Positions 32,595 to 42,158 of a stretch of DNA of 64,000 nucleotides are shown here, piece after piece. Numbering within the stretch: position 1 is the stretch's first letter; every line of letters starts with the position of its first letter. The stretch comes from Opitutia bacterium (GTDB lineage Bacteria; Verrucomicrobiota; Verrucomicrobiia; Opitutales; Opitutaceae). The notes beneath the pieces are model-generated. The model saw only the letters and a program-made list of their open reading frames with translations. It searched no databases and was not told the origin of the DNA. Location: assembly GCA_016217545.1 (NCBI GenBank), contig JACRHT010000002.1, positions 124,001 through 188,000 on the forward strand, written 5' to 3'. Made by a program: the position numbers and the translations under genes.

Positions 32595-34535
32595 TTGAAG
32601 AACAAATCCGCCTCCAACTGGTCCGCCGCTCAATCCGAGGACCTCTACGGTTTTAAGCGCTGGGGCGCCAATCATTTCTCCGTCGACTCGGCGGGCTTCG
32701 TCCAGGTCGAGCCCATCGCCGACGGCCGCAGCATCCGCGTGCTCGATGTCGTGGACGAGGCCGTGAGCATGGGCCTCAAGGCCCCGCTCGTCATCCGCTT
32801 CCAGGACAAGCTCCGCCACCGCGTCGTCCAACTCAACGAGACCTTCCGCAAGGCCATCAAGGACGAGGGCTACAAGGGCGAATACCGCGGCGTCTTCCCC
32901 ATCAAGGTCAACCAGCTGCGCGAAGTCGTCGACGAGATCATCGCCGCCGGCAAGGACTTCAACTACGGCCTCGAAGCCGGTTCCAAGCCTGAGTTGATGA
33001 TCGCGCTCGCGATGCACGAGGGCCAGCAACGCCTTATCATCTGCAACGGCTACAAGGACGACGACTACATGCGGCTCGCCCTCCTCGGCCGCAAGCTGGG
33101 CAAGAAGATCATCATCGTCATCGAGCAACTCTCCGAGGTCGACACCGTCATCCGCCTCGCGAAAGAGACCGGCGTGAAGCCCATGATCGGCTTCCGCGTG
33201 AAGCTCCAGACCCGCGGCGAGGGCAAATGGTCCTCCTCCACCGGCGACAACGCCAAGTTCGGCCTCAACACCGCCGAAGTCCTCTTCGCCGTCGAGAAAC
33301 TGCGCGCCGCGAAAATGCAGCAGTCGCTGCGCCTCGTGCATTTCCACATCGGCTCGCAGGTGCCAAACATCATCACGATCAAGGCCGCCGTCACCGAAGC
33401 CGCACGCTTCTACTGCCAGCTCGCCAAAATGGGTTTCCCGATGGGCTACCTCGACGTCGGCGGCGGACTCGGCGTCGACTACGACGGCTCGCGCACGAAC
33501 TTCGAGTCGTCGATGAACTACTCGCTCGACGAATACGCCCGCGACATCGTCTTCAACGTCCGCGAAATCTGCACCGCGATGGACGTGCCGTTGCCCGACA
33601 TCGTGAGCGAGTCCGGCCGCGCCGTCGCCGCGCCGCACTCGATGCTCGTCGTCGAAGTCTTCGAGCGCATCAACAAGCGCGAATCCCTCGGCAAGCAGCA
33701 CCAGCCGAAGTCGACGCACAAGGTCGTCACCGACCTCGAAGTCCTGCTCAAAAACAAGGCCAAGCTCGGCCGCCTCGAGCGCTACCACGACGCGATGCAG
33801 AAGAAGGAGGAGGCCTTCTCGCTCTTCAACCTCGGTTACCTCGACCTCGAAAACCGCGCCGCCGCCGAACAGATCTTTTGGCAAATCTGCGAGCAGATCG
33901 ACAAGGAGGGCAACAAGTCCGGCTACCAGCCCGAGGAGCTGCACGACCTCAAAAAACTCCTCGCCGACCAATACGTCTGCAATTTTTCCGTCTTCCAATC
34001 GCTCCTCGATTCGTGGGCGCTCAAGCAGCTCTTCCCCGTCACGCCGCTGCATCGCCTCAACGAAAAGCCGACCGTCAACGCCATCCTCGTCGACATCACC
34101 TGCGACTCCGATGGCAAGATCGGCAGCTTCATCGATCTCCAGGACCAGAAGGACTACCTCCAGCTCCACCCGCTCAAAAGCGGCCAGTCCTATTACCTCG
34201 GCATCTATCTCACCGGCGCCTACCAAGACATCATGGGCGACCTTCACAACCTCTTCGGCCGCGTGAACGAGGTCCACGTCTTCCTCGAAGACGACGAGCC
34301 CAACGGCTACTACATCGAGGAAGCCCTCGCCGGCTCCCGCGTCGCCGACGTCATCGAGGGCGTGCAATACCAATGGGAAGAACTCTGCCGCCGCGTGAAA
34401 CAGCAAGTCGACCACGCGACGAAAAAGGACCTGATCAAACCGCGCGAAGGCGTGCGCTTGGTCGAGTTCTACGAGTCGCAGATGCTCGCGAAAACTTACC
34501 TGAACATCGTCCCGAAAACCGGGAAGAAGAAGTAA
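32595..34535 (+). CDS. speA: Biosynthetic arginine decarboxylase
   Basis: A 646-residue PLP-dependent enzyme that converts arginine to agmatine, the first step of putrescine/spermidine synthesis. The PLP lysine is in FPIKVNQLREVV, the glycine-rich phosphate site is LDVGGGLGVDYDGS, the SESGRAVAAPHSMLVVEV segment is present, and the active-site Cys is in DITCDSDGKI. The length is typical of SpeA. The start is a TTG at 32595, since there is no ATG or GTG before the conserved LYGFKRWGANHFSV block and the preceding codons are in another frame of the yajC promoter. Polyamine synthesis is presumably constitutive here. Confidence 0.95.
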   Translation: MKNKSASNWSAAQSEDLYGFKRWGANHFSVDSAGFVQVEPIADGRSIRVLDVVDEAVSMGLKAPLVIRFQDKLRHRVVQLNETFRKAIKDEGYKGEYRGVFPIKVNQLREVVDEIIAAGKDFNYGLEAGSKPELMIALAMHEGQQRLIICNGYKDDDYMRLALLGRKLGKKIIIVIEQLSEVDTVIRLAKETGVKPMIGFRVKLQTRGEGKWSSSTGDNAKFGLNTAEVLFAVEKLRAAKMQQSLRLVHFHIGSQVPNIITIKAAVTEAARFYCQLAKMGFPMGYLDVGGGLGVDYDGSRTNFESSMNYSLDEYARDIVFNVREICTAMDVPLPDIVSESGRAVAAPHSMLVVEVFERINKRESLGKQHQPKSTHKVVTDLEVLLKNKAKLGRLERYHDAMQKKEEAFSLFNLGYLDLENRAAAEQIFWQICEQIDKEGNKSGYQPEELHDLKKLLADQYVCNFSVFQSLLDSWALKQLFPVTPLHRLNEKPTVNAILVDITCDSDGKIGSFIDLQDQKDYLQLHPLKSGQSYYLGIYLTGAYQDIMGDLHNLFGRVNEVHVFLEDDEPNGYYIEEALAGSRVADVIEGVQYQWEELCRRVKQQVDHATKKDLIKPREGVRLVEFYESQMLAKTYLNIVPKTGKKK

Positions 34536-34561
34536 GGTAGGGCGAGTCGTCCCGACGAGCC

Positions 34562-35437
34562 GTGCCCTCGAAATCACCTCGCCCGCTCGTTCTCGTCACC
34601 GCTCTGACGTTCGCGTGTGTCCCTTTCGCAGCGGCGAGCGCCAGCGAGCCGACTCCTGCGCCCGCGCCGACGGCATCCGCACCCGCCGCCCCGACCTACG
34701 GCAACGACGCCGCGCACGGCCATACCGCGACCGTGAACGGCATCCGCCTCTACTACGAAACCTACGGCCCGTCCACCGGCGCGCCACTCGTCCTCCTCCA
34801 CGGCAACGGCGGCAGCCTCGCCGCCATGCGCCACCAGATCGATTTCTTCCGCGCCACGCGCCGCGTCATCGCCGTTGACAGCCGCGGTCACGGCCGCAGC
34901 GAAATGGGCGCCACTCCCCTCACCTACGAAAAAATCGCCGACGACGTCGCGGCTCTCCTCGCGCAACTCCACGCCGCGCCCGTCGACATTCTCGGCTGGA
35001 GCGACGGCGGCATCGTCGCCCTCCAGCTCGCCCTGCGTCACCCCGATCGCGTTCGTCGCATCGCGCTCTCCGGCGCCAACCTCGCCGTCGCGGACCTCAA
35101 GCCCGAGGACCTCGCCAGCATGCGCGCCGAACTCGCCAACGTCCGCGCCAAACTCGCCGCCGGCGACCATTCGCCCCGTCTGCTCCAGCTCGAACAACAC
35201 CTCGTGCTCATGGTCGACCAGACGCCGATCACGTCAGCCGACCTGCGTCGCATCGGTTGTCCCGCCCTCGTCATGGCTGGCGAACGCGACATGATTCCCG
35301 AACCGAGCACTCGCGTCATCGCCGCCGGCCTGCCGCACGCGCAACTGCACATTTTCCCCGGCGCCAGCCACGGCGCGCTCCAGGACATCCCCGCCGAATT
35401 CAACCGCGTCGTCTCCGCCTTCCTCGCCGCCCCCTAA
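34562..35437 (+). CDS. Exported alpha/beta hydrolase
   Basis: A 291-residue alpha/beta-hydrolase with a signal peptide (LVLVTALTFACVPFAAASAS) and a Pro/Ala-rich linker (residues 30-50), so it is predicted to be periplasmic. Core features are the HGNGGS oxyanion motif, VDSRGHGRS, the nucleophile elbow GWSDGG, the acid region AGERDMIPEPS, and the catalytic His in GASHGALQD. Substrate is unknown. The start is a GTG at 34562, 26 bases after speA, so cotranscription with speA is possible. Confidence 0.85.
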   Translation: MPSKSPRPLVLVTALTFACVPFAAASASEPTPAPAPTASAPAAPTYGNDAAHGHTATVNGIRLYYETYGPSTGAPLVLLHGNGGSLAAMRHQIDFFRATRRVIAVDSRGHGRSEMGATPLTYEKIADDVAALLAQLHAAPVDILGWSDGGIVALQLALRHPDRVRRIALSGANLAVADLKPEDLASMRAELANVRAKLAAGDHSPRLLQLEQHLVLMVDQTPITSADLRRIGCPALVMAGERDMIPEPSTRVIAAGLPHAQLHIFPGASHGALQDIPAEFNRVVSAFLAAP

Positions 35438-35596
35438 GGTGGTCGCTGCCGTCCCGGCGGCGACAAGCTCACGAACGCCTTCTCGCGAGCGCCGAGCAAG
35501 ATGCTCGCCCCGACGCATCCCCCAATTGAGGGTTGAATCAACGCGGTTTAGCGATTGTTGCGTCGCTCGCTTCGCCTACCGTCTCCGCACCCCGCC

Positions 35597-38500
35597 ATGC
35601 GTCGCCCGTTCCTCGTCCTGCTTGCGCTCACCGCCGCGCTCTCCCTTCGCGCCGAGCGTCTCACGCTCAATTTCAACCCCGACTGGCGCTTCACGAAATC
35701 CGATCCTGCCGGCGCCGCCGCGCCCGCGTTCGACGACGCCGCTTGGGACCGCGTTTCGACGCCGCACACCTTCAACGACGTCGACACCTTCGACAACTGG
35801 TCGCTCCCCGGCCACCGCGGCGAACAGGAGCAATGGTCCGGCCGCACGTGGTATCGAAAGCACTTCACCGCACCCGCAGCGTGGCGCGGGAAGAAAGTGT
35901 TCATCGAGTTCGAAGCCGTCCGCCAAGTCGCCGAGGTTTATCTCAACGGCACGAAACTCGGTGTCGCCAAAGGCGGGTTCACGCCGTTCGGCTTCGACCT
36001 CACGCCGCACCTCCGCTTCGACGCGCCCAACGTCCTCGCCGTGATGGCCGACAATCGGTTCGCGAAGGACCCACTCGACCCGTCGCTCGCGCCGCAAGCC
36101 GCCACGAACGAGAAAACGCACCCGAATCTCGGCCAGCTCTCGCAGCAGTTCAACGAGACCATCCCCGCCACGCTCGACAAACTCCGGGCCGACCAGATCC
36201 CCTGGAATAACCCGCACTGGCACCCCGCACATGGTGGCATTTACCGCAACGTCCGCCTCCACGTCACCGACCCGCTGCACATCACGCTGCCGCTCTACTC
36301 GTTTCTCCAAACCGAGGGCCCCTACGCCTACGCCACGAACGTCACCGCAGAATCGGCCGACCTCGGCATCGAAATCCCCGCGCGCAACGAGCGCACCACC
36401 GACGACTGCTTCACCGTAGCCGCCACACTCGTCGACGCCGACGGCCGCGAAGTCTGGCGCGGCGCCGACGACGTCGCGCTCGCCGCCGGCGAATCGGGCA
36501 CCTTCAAGTTCGCGACAAAACTCGAGCACCCCCGCCTCTGGGAGCCCGGCTACCCGCACGTTTACCGCTGCGTGATCGAGCTCCGCACGAAGGACGCCGT
36601 GATCGATCGCACAGAGATTCCCCTCGGCATTCGCGCCATCCGCTGGGACGCCGCGACCGGTCTCTGGATCAACGGCGCGCACACCAAGCTCCACGGTTGG
36701 GGACAGAAGCCGACCAACGAATGGCCCGGCCTGGGCGCCGCCCTGCCCGATTGGCTGCACGCCTACACCTCGCATCTCATGCGCGACGCCGGCGGCAACT
36801 TCATCCGCTGGGGCCACACGCCCGCCGGTCCCGCGCAAATCCGCGCCGGCGACGAACTGGGAATCGTCACCCTCCAACCCGCCGGCGATGGCGAGCACGA
36901 CACCGTCGGCGGCGCGTGGGCGCTGCGCCTCGCCAACTTCCGCGACGTGCTGATCTATTACCGCAACAATCCTTCGATCTTCATCTGGGAAGGCGGCAAC
37001 CAAAAGGTCACGCGCGAGCACGCCGCGGCGTTGCGCGCGCTCATGGACAAATACGATCCGCACGGCGGCCGCGCCTACGCCCACCGTCGCGCCGATGCGA
37101 TCACCGCCGAGTTCATGGACGTCGGCATCGGCACCGAAGGCGGACGCGAGATCGCGCGCCTGCCCGTCGTCGAAGGCGAATACGACCGCGAGGAATCGCC
37201 GCGCCGCGTCTGGGACGACGCCTCGCCGCCAAATTTCGGCTACCCCGAGGCGAAGGGCCAAACCTACCAGCTCACCTCCGAGCAGTTCGCCGTGAACCAG
37301 GTGAAGCATTTCGTCACCAAGCTCGGCGCCGACAACCACGCCGGCGGTGCGAACTGGATCTTCTCCGACAGCACGAGCGGCGGACGCGTCGCAGTCGAAG
37401 TCGCGCGCGCCAGCGGCGAAGTCGACGGCGCCCGCCTGCCGAAAGAAGCCTACTTCGTCTGCCAAGTGATGTTCACCTACACGCCGCGCGCGCACATCGT
37501 CGGCCATTGGTCGTATCCCGCCGGCACGAAGAAAACCGTCTACGTCGCCGCGAATACCGGCGGCGACGTCGAGTTGTTCGTCAACGGCCGTTCGCTCGGC
37601 CGCGCGCAGCCGGAGAACCGTTTCCTCTACACCTTCCGCGACGTCGCGTTCGAGCCGGGCGAGATCAAGGCCATCGCCTACGACAAAGCCGGCCACGCCA
37701 CCGCGACCGCCACGAAGCGCACGGCCGGCCCCGCCGTCGCCTTGCGCCTCACGCCGATCAGCGGCCCCGACGGCTGGCGCGCGGACGGCGCCGACATCGC
37801 GCTGCTCGACGTCGAGGCGATCGACGCGAACGGCGAACGCGTGCCGACGTTTCAGCAGCGCGTCGAATTCGCCGTCGACGGCCCCGCCGGGTGGCGCGGC
37901 GGCTACAACAGCGGCAAGCTCGATTCGATCAATCACACCTTCCTCGACCTCGAAGCCGGCATCAACCGCGTCGCACTCCGCAGTCAGCCGCAAGCAGGCC
38001 GCGTCACAGTGCGCGCCGCCTCCGCCGGCCTCGCCACCACGTCGCTCACGCTGGAGTCGCGCGCCGTCGCCGCCGACACACCACCCGCGTGGCCGCAGTT
38101 CAACCTGCCCACCACGCCGCAGCGTCAACCCGCCGAACTCGCCCCGCGCGCCGTCGCCGTCGCCGCAATCCCCGCCGGCCAAGCCGGGCGCTTCATCAAA
38201 GCCTTCAACTACACCGGACCGAACGCGACGATCGTCCACGTCGAGACCGACGCCCGCGACGGACGCAACGCCTACGTCGACGTCGAGTCGCCCTTCAAGC
38301 AGCTGCCCGCCTCGCTCGTCGGCGCCGACTGGGTGCAGGTCGACAACCGCGACGCACGCTACCACGCCGTCGACCTCATCGAACTCGCCACCGCCGGTCC
38401 CGCCACCGTGACCATCGCGCACGACGACCGCCTGCCGCGCCCACCGTGGCTCACCGGCTACGCCGCCACCGGCGAGAAACTCGTCGTGAACGGCGTGCCG

Positions 38501-38611
38501 CTCTCGCTCTTCGCCCGCCGCCTCGCCACCGCCGCGAGCCTCACACTCGGGCCGAACACCGAGCAAGCGAACCCCGAGCACGCTGCGATGTATCTGGTGT
38601 TCGTGCGGTAG
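35597..38611 (+). CDS. Exported GH2 glycoside hydrolase (beta-galactosidase-like)
   Basis: A 1004-residue secreted glycoside hydrolase family 2 protein. The signal peptide is MRRPFLVLLALTAALSLRA, then the sugar-binding domain (NFNPDWRFTKSDP, VYLNGTKLGVAKGGFTPFGFDL), the immunoglobulin-like domain, and the TIM barrel from about residue 350. The nucleophile region is PVVEGEYDREESPRRVWD; the C-terminal part includes VELFVNGRSLGRA, a DUF4982-type beta domain. The acid/base position normally NE reads IWEGGNQ here, so the classic catalytic Glu is replaced by Gln. The start at 35597 puts the signal peptide first; an upstream in-frame ATG at 35555 would hide it. Confidence 0.88.
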   Translation: MRRPFLVLLALTAALSLRAERLTLNFNPDWRFTKSDPAGAAAPAFDDAAWDRVSTPHTFNDVDTFDNWSLPGHRGEQEQWSGRTWYRKHFTAPAAWRGKKVFIEFEAVRQVAEVYLNGTKLGVAKGGFTPFGFDLTPHLRFDAPNVLAVMADNRFAKDPLDPSLAPQAATNEKTHPNLGQLSQQFNETIPATLDKLRADQIPWNNPHWHPAHGGIYRNVRLHVTDPLHITLPLYSFLQTEGPYAYATNVTAESADLGIEIPARNERTTDDCFTVAATLVDADGREVWRGADDVALAAGESGTFKFATKLEHPRLWEPGYPHVYRCVIELRTKDAVIDRTEIPLGIRAIRWDAATGLWINGAHTKLHGWGQKPTNEWPGLGAALPDWLHAYTSHLMRDAGGNFIRWGHTPAGPAQIRAGDELGIVTLQPAGDGEHDTVGGAWALRLANFRDVLIYYRNNPSIFIWEGGNQKVTREHAAALRALMDKYDPHGGRAYAHRRADAITAEFMDVGIGTEGGREIARLPVVEGEYDREESPRRVWDDASPPNFGYPEAKGQTYQLTSEQFAVNQVKHFVTKLGADNHAGGANWIFSDSTSGGRVAVEVARASGEVDGARLPKEAYFVCQVMFTYTPRAHIVGHWSYPAGTKKTVYVAANTGGDVELFVNGRSLGRAQPENRFLYTFRDVAFEPGEIKAIAYDKAGHATATATKRTAGPAVALRLTPISGPDGWRADGADIALLDVEAIDANGERVPTFQQRVEFAVDGPAGWRGGYNSGKLDSINHTFLDLEAGINRVALRSQPQAGRVTVRAASAGLATTSLTLESRAVAADTPPAWPQFNLPTTPQRQPAELAPRAVAVAAIPAGQAGRFIKAFNYTGPNATIVHVETDARDGRNAYVDVESPFKQLPASLVGADWVQVDNRDARYHAVDLIELATAGPATVTIAHDDRLPRPPWLTGYAATGEKLVVNGVPLSLFARRLATAASLTLGPNTEQANPEHAAMYLVFVR

Positions 38612-38640
38612 AATTTTCCGGTGGCCCGCGACCTCGACTT

Positions 38641-38714
38641 GTCATTGCGAGGAGCGCAGCGACGAAGCAATCCAGCTGGATCGCCACGGCGCGCTTCGCG
38701 CACCTCGCGATGAC
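38641..38714. repeat. Intergenic inverted-repeat element
   Basis: A 74-base element bounded by 12-base inverted ends (38641-38652 GTCATTGCGAGG and 38703-38714 CCTCGCGATGAC, with a few mismatches), and containing AGCGACGAAGCAATCCAGCTGG. This matches a dispersed intergenic repeat type seen in many bacterial genomes. It lies between the GH2 gene and ppc (convergent) and may act as a hairpin terminator. Confidence 0.7.
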
Positions 38715-38771
38715 AAACGGTAATGGAAGCGCCAGCAGTGAACGATCAGCCGCTCTCGAGCTGCGGCGAAC

Positions 38772-41438
38772 TCACCCCGTATTCTTCAATCCCGCCGCGA
38801 TTCCGCTCACGGTCAGTTCGATCACGCGCTTCGCTTCGCGGCGATCGGCGTCGCTCAACTTGCCGGCGCGCAGGCGGCGAATCATCTCCACCTGCAGGTA
38901 ATTCAACGGGTCGATGTAGGGATTGCGCTGCTTGATCGAGTTCGCGAGCACCGGTTCGCCGCCGAGCAGGTGATTTTGCCCCGCGACCGCGAGCGCCCAT
39001 TTTTCGGTGCGGCGGAATTCCGCGGCGATGCGCTCGAAGATGCGTTCGCGCAACGTCTCGTCCTCGACGAGCCCGGCGTAGACGCGCGCGATGCCGAGGT
39101 CGGCCTTGCCGAGCGTGAGCTGGGTGTTGTCGATCAGGAGCCGGAAGAAAAGCCACTCGCGATACATCGTGCGCAGCTGCTCGAGACCGCCGTCGCGCGC
39201 GGCGTGCTGCTCCAGCGCGGAGCCGAGACCGAACCACCCGGGCAGATTGAAACGGCTCTGCATCCACGAAAACACCCACGGAATCGCACGCAGGTCCGCC
39301 AGCGTGCGCGGGCCGGCTTTGCGGTAGGACGGACGCGAGCCGAGCTTCAATTCGCCGATCTCGTCGATCGGCGTCGCCTGCTGCCAGAAGGTGAGAAACT
39401 CCGCGTCGTGCACGAGCGCGCGGTAAACCTCCGTGCTGTGGGCGCTCATCGCCGCCATGGCCGCCGGCCACGCGGGATCCACGGGGCGCCGCTCACCGCG
39501 TGCGACTTGGGAGCCAAGAATCACACCGTAGGCCATCTGCTCGAGCACGCGATGCGCGATATCCGGATCGTGGTAGCGCGTCGAAAGCACCTCGCCCTGC
39601 TCGGTGATGCGGATGCCGCCGTTGCGCAGACCGATCGGCTGCGCGAGCACGGCCTTGGCCGCCGGGCCGCCGCCGCGCGCGATGCTGCCGCCGCGACCGT
39701 GAAAAAGCGTTAGGCCAATGCCTCGTCCGTGCACCGCCGCCGAAATTGTCTCCTGCGCTTCGTAGAGCGCCCAGTTCGCCGCGAGAAAGCCGGCGTCCTT
39801 GTTGCTGTCCGAGTAGCCGAGCATCACGTGCTGGTGATTGCCCTGCTGCTTCAACCAGCGGCGGTAGACCGTGCAGTCGAACAAGCGCTCCAGCACGCGC
39901 GGCGCATTCTGCAAATCGTCGAGCGTCTCGAACAGCGGCGACACCGGCAGACGCGTGCCTGCGACGGTCTGCAACAGCACGACTTCGAGCAGGTCCGAGA
40001 CCTCGTTTGTCATGCTCACGATGTAGAGGCCGAGCGCCTCGGGCGGGGCGTTGCGCACCGCCGCGAGCGATTCGAGCGCCGCCTTCAAGTCGCCCGTCGG
40101 CTCCGCGGGAGCGGTTGGCGGACGTTTGATCGCCGCACAGAGCACGCGGCACTTCTCATCTTCGCCGAGCGATTCGTAATCGTCGCGTTCGAGCAGCGCG
40201 GCCACGGCGCGCGCATGCCACGCCGAGTGCTGGCGGATGTCCAGACGCGCAGTGTGCAAACCGAAGGTTGCGGCGCGGCTCTTCACGTCCTGCAACGTGC
40301 CTTCGGCGATGACCGCCGCGCGGCTCTGGCGCAGGCTCGCGTCGATCACCTCGAGCGCTTCGCGCAGCTCGGACTCGGTCAGCGGATTCGCCGCATCGCG
40401 CAACCGCGACCGCAGCGTGAAAACCAGCAGACGATACGGCTCGAACTCGTGCCGCGCCTCGATCTCGGGCCAATCCTTCGAACCGGCACCGAGCTTCCGC
40501 GCGACACGCGCCAACGCGAGCGAAGCGGGTTCGCGCAACGACGAAAGCGTGAGCGACCAGCCGAGCCGTTGCAAACCGCGCCCCATCGCGATCAACGCGA
40601 GGTCGCGCTCCATCTTGAGCACGCTGGCAGTCACATCTCCGGTGACGTAGGGATTGCCGTCGCGATCGCCGCCAATCCACGAGCCGAAACGCAACCAGCC
40701 CTGCGGCGGGCGAACGCCCGGGTAGTGCTTCGCCAGCGCCGCGGCAAGGTCGCGCTGCAACTCCGGCATCACGTGATAGAGCGTGCGCTCGAAATACCAC
40801 AGGCCGGTGCGCGCCTCGTCGATGACCGTCGGCGGCGACGGACGCCCGCGATCAGTCAGCCAGAGCGAAACGATCTCGCGCTCGATCTCCGAACTCGTCG
40901 CCATTTCGCCGACCGGCGTGTGTCGCAATACGTCCGCCAAGGCCGCGAGCTTCGTGAGCAGCGTGCGGCGTTTCGCCTCGGTCGGATGCGCCGTGAAAAC
41001 GAGTTCGATGTCGAGCTGGTCGAGGATCGCCTGCACTTCGTCGGCCGGCACGCCGCGGCGCTTCAGCTCCGCGATCGCCGCGGCGATGGATTCCTTGCGA
41101 TTCTCCGCGTCGGCCCGTCGCGCGCGGAGGAGACGGATGCGGAAATTCTCCTCGGCGAGGTTAACGAGTTCGAAGAACAGCGTGAACGCCATCGCCTGAT
41201 TCAGCGCCTGCTTCGGCGTCAGTTTGCGCACGCGCGCGGCGAGTTTCTCCGCCGACGCCGTCTTGCCGGCGCGACTTTCCTTCGCGAGCACGCGCAATTC
41301 CTCGACGAGCCGAAAGGTCGGCGTGCCCTCCAGCCGCTCGATGATGGCACCCAGCCGCGCGCCCAGGGTGCGCACCTCCGCGCGCAGCAGCGGCAGTTCG
41401 TCGATCGCGTGATGGGGCGTGGGCTGAGCGGCGGACAT
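38772..41438 (-). CDS. ppc: Phosphoenolpyruvate carboxylase
   Basis: An 888-residue enzyme that carboxylates PEP to oxaloacetate, refilling the TCA cycle. Catalytic features are VFTAHPTEAKRRT (the catalytic His), GGDRDGNPYV, LGYSDSNKDAGFLAANWALY, FHGRGGSIARGGGP, and the SRPSYRK segment with IPWVFSWMQSRFNLPGWFG; the protein ends in GIAAGLKNTG, the usual C-terminal NTG. The start ATG at 41438 begins MSAAQPTPHH; an upstream ATG adds 12 unconserved residues. It is convergent with the GH2 gene and divergent from the small exported protein gene. Confidence 0.96.
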   Translation of the reverse strand: MSAAQPTPHHAIDELPLLRAEVRTLGARLGAIIERLEGTPTFRLVEELRVLAKESRAGKTASAEKLAARVRKLTPKQALNQAMAFTLFFELVNLAEENFRIRLLRARRADAENRKESIAAAIAELKRRGVPADEVQAILDQLDIELVFTAHPTEAKRRTLLTKLAALADVLRHTPVGEMATSSEIEREIVSLWLTDRGRPSPPTVIDEARTGLWYFERTLYHVMPELQRDLAAALAKHYPGVRPPQGWLRFGSWIGGDRDGNPYVTGDVTASVLKMERDLALIAMGRGLQRLGWSLTLSSLREPASLALARVARKLGAGSKDWPEIEARHEFEPYRLLVFTLRSRLRDAANPLTESELREALEVIDASLRQSRAAVIAEGTLQDVKSRAATFGLHTARLDIRQHSAWHARAVAALLERDDYESLGEDEKCRVLCAAIKRPPTAPAEPTGDLKAALESLAAVRNAPPEALGLYIVSMTNEVSDLLEVVLLQTVAGTRLPVSPLFETLDDLQNAPRVLERLFDCTVYRRWLKQQGNHQHVMLGYSDSNKDAGFLAANWALYEAQETISAAVHGRGIGLTLFHGRGGSIARGGGPAAKAVLAQPIGLRNGGIRITEQGEVLSTRYHDPDIAHRVLEQMAYGVILGSQVARGERRPVDPAWPAAMAAMSAHSTEVYRALVHDAEFLTFWQQATPIDEIGELKLGSRPSYRKAGPRTLADLRAIPWVFSWMQSRFNLPGWFGLGSALEQHAARDGGLEQLRTMYREWLFFRLLIDNTQLTLGKADLGIARVYAGLVEDETLRERIFERIAAEFRRTEKWALAVAGQNHLLGGEPVLANSIKQRNPYIDPLNYLQVEMIRRLRAGKLSDADRREAKRVIELTVSGIAAGLKNTG

Positions 41439-41627
41439 CGGGCACACGTTGCGGTCAGGGCACCGACGGCTCAACGCCGTTCGGAGTCATAGCTGCGCGG
41501 CGGTAATGCAGGTTGCATTCGCCGCGGTGCGCGCCACAGCTCGACCCAACAAGCCAGTCGGCCGGGCCAGGCCACCTGTTTTGGAGAGGGCGTTTCCCTC
41601 TCGCCAAACATCCAACCCCGCCACGCC

Positions 41628-42122
41628 ATGAAAGCAGTTCGCTTCGCCTTGTTCGCGCTCGTCAGCGCTATCGTGTTCGCCACGTCCGCCGCCGCCCAAA
41701 CCTGCACCCGCCCCGCCGTCACCGTCTGGGATACCCAGGTGCAACAGGCAACGGGCGGCTCGGGCAACAAGCTGAGAATCACCCTCCGAGTCTGGCACGA
41801 GCGCATCCAACACGCAGACGGCAACCACTCCTGGTATCTCAACTACTCGGTCGAGGCGCTCGACAAGAATTTCTGGGGCAATTGGAAATGGGCCACCCAG
41901 CTGGCGACGATCACCTACAGTCTCACGGTGATGCAGGGCACCAGTGGCGTCACCGCCACGCACAACGGCACCATTCAGCTCAACCACGCCTCGTCGAAGC
42001 AAGGCATCTTGTTCGACGGCGGAAGCATCTCGCCGTCGCTCGTGCCTCTGGTCGTCAGCGCCACGGTCACCGCGGCGCGCTACGGCGGCAGCAGCGGCAT
42101 CTCGATCACGAACACGCATTGA
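41628..42122 (+). CDS. Small exported protein of unknown function
   Basis: A 164-residue protein with a signal peptide (FALFALVSAIVFATSAAAQ) and a mature part rich in Trp, Asn, Thr and Ser (VTVWDTQVQ, HSWYLNYSVEALDKNFWGNWKWATQL, ITYSLTVMQGTSGV), a pattern of an all-beta secreted domain. Only one Cys remains after the signal peptide. No family recognised. It lies between ppc and hrpB and has its own ATG; it is transcribed opposite to both neighbours. Confidence 0.7.
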   Translation: MKAVRFALFALVSAIVFATSAAAQTCTRPAVTVWDTQVQQATGGSGNKLRITLRVWHERIQHADGNHSWYLNYSVEALDKNFWGNWKWATQLATITYSLTVMQGTSGVTATHNGTIQLNHASSKQGILFDGGSISPSLVPLVVSATVTAARYGGSSGISITNTH

Positions 42123-42158
42123 GCGGCTCCAAGCCGCGCCGGGACTCCTCCCACCGCT

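Noticed and set aside
34535-34570. Possible terminator/repeat between speA and the hydrolase gene
   Set aside because: A short imperfect palindrome is present (GAGTCGTCCCGACGAG) but the stem is weak and there is no T-run; mentioned only as a possible REP relative.
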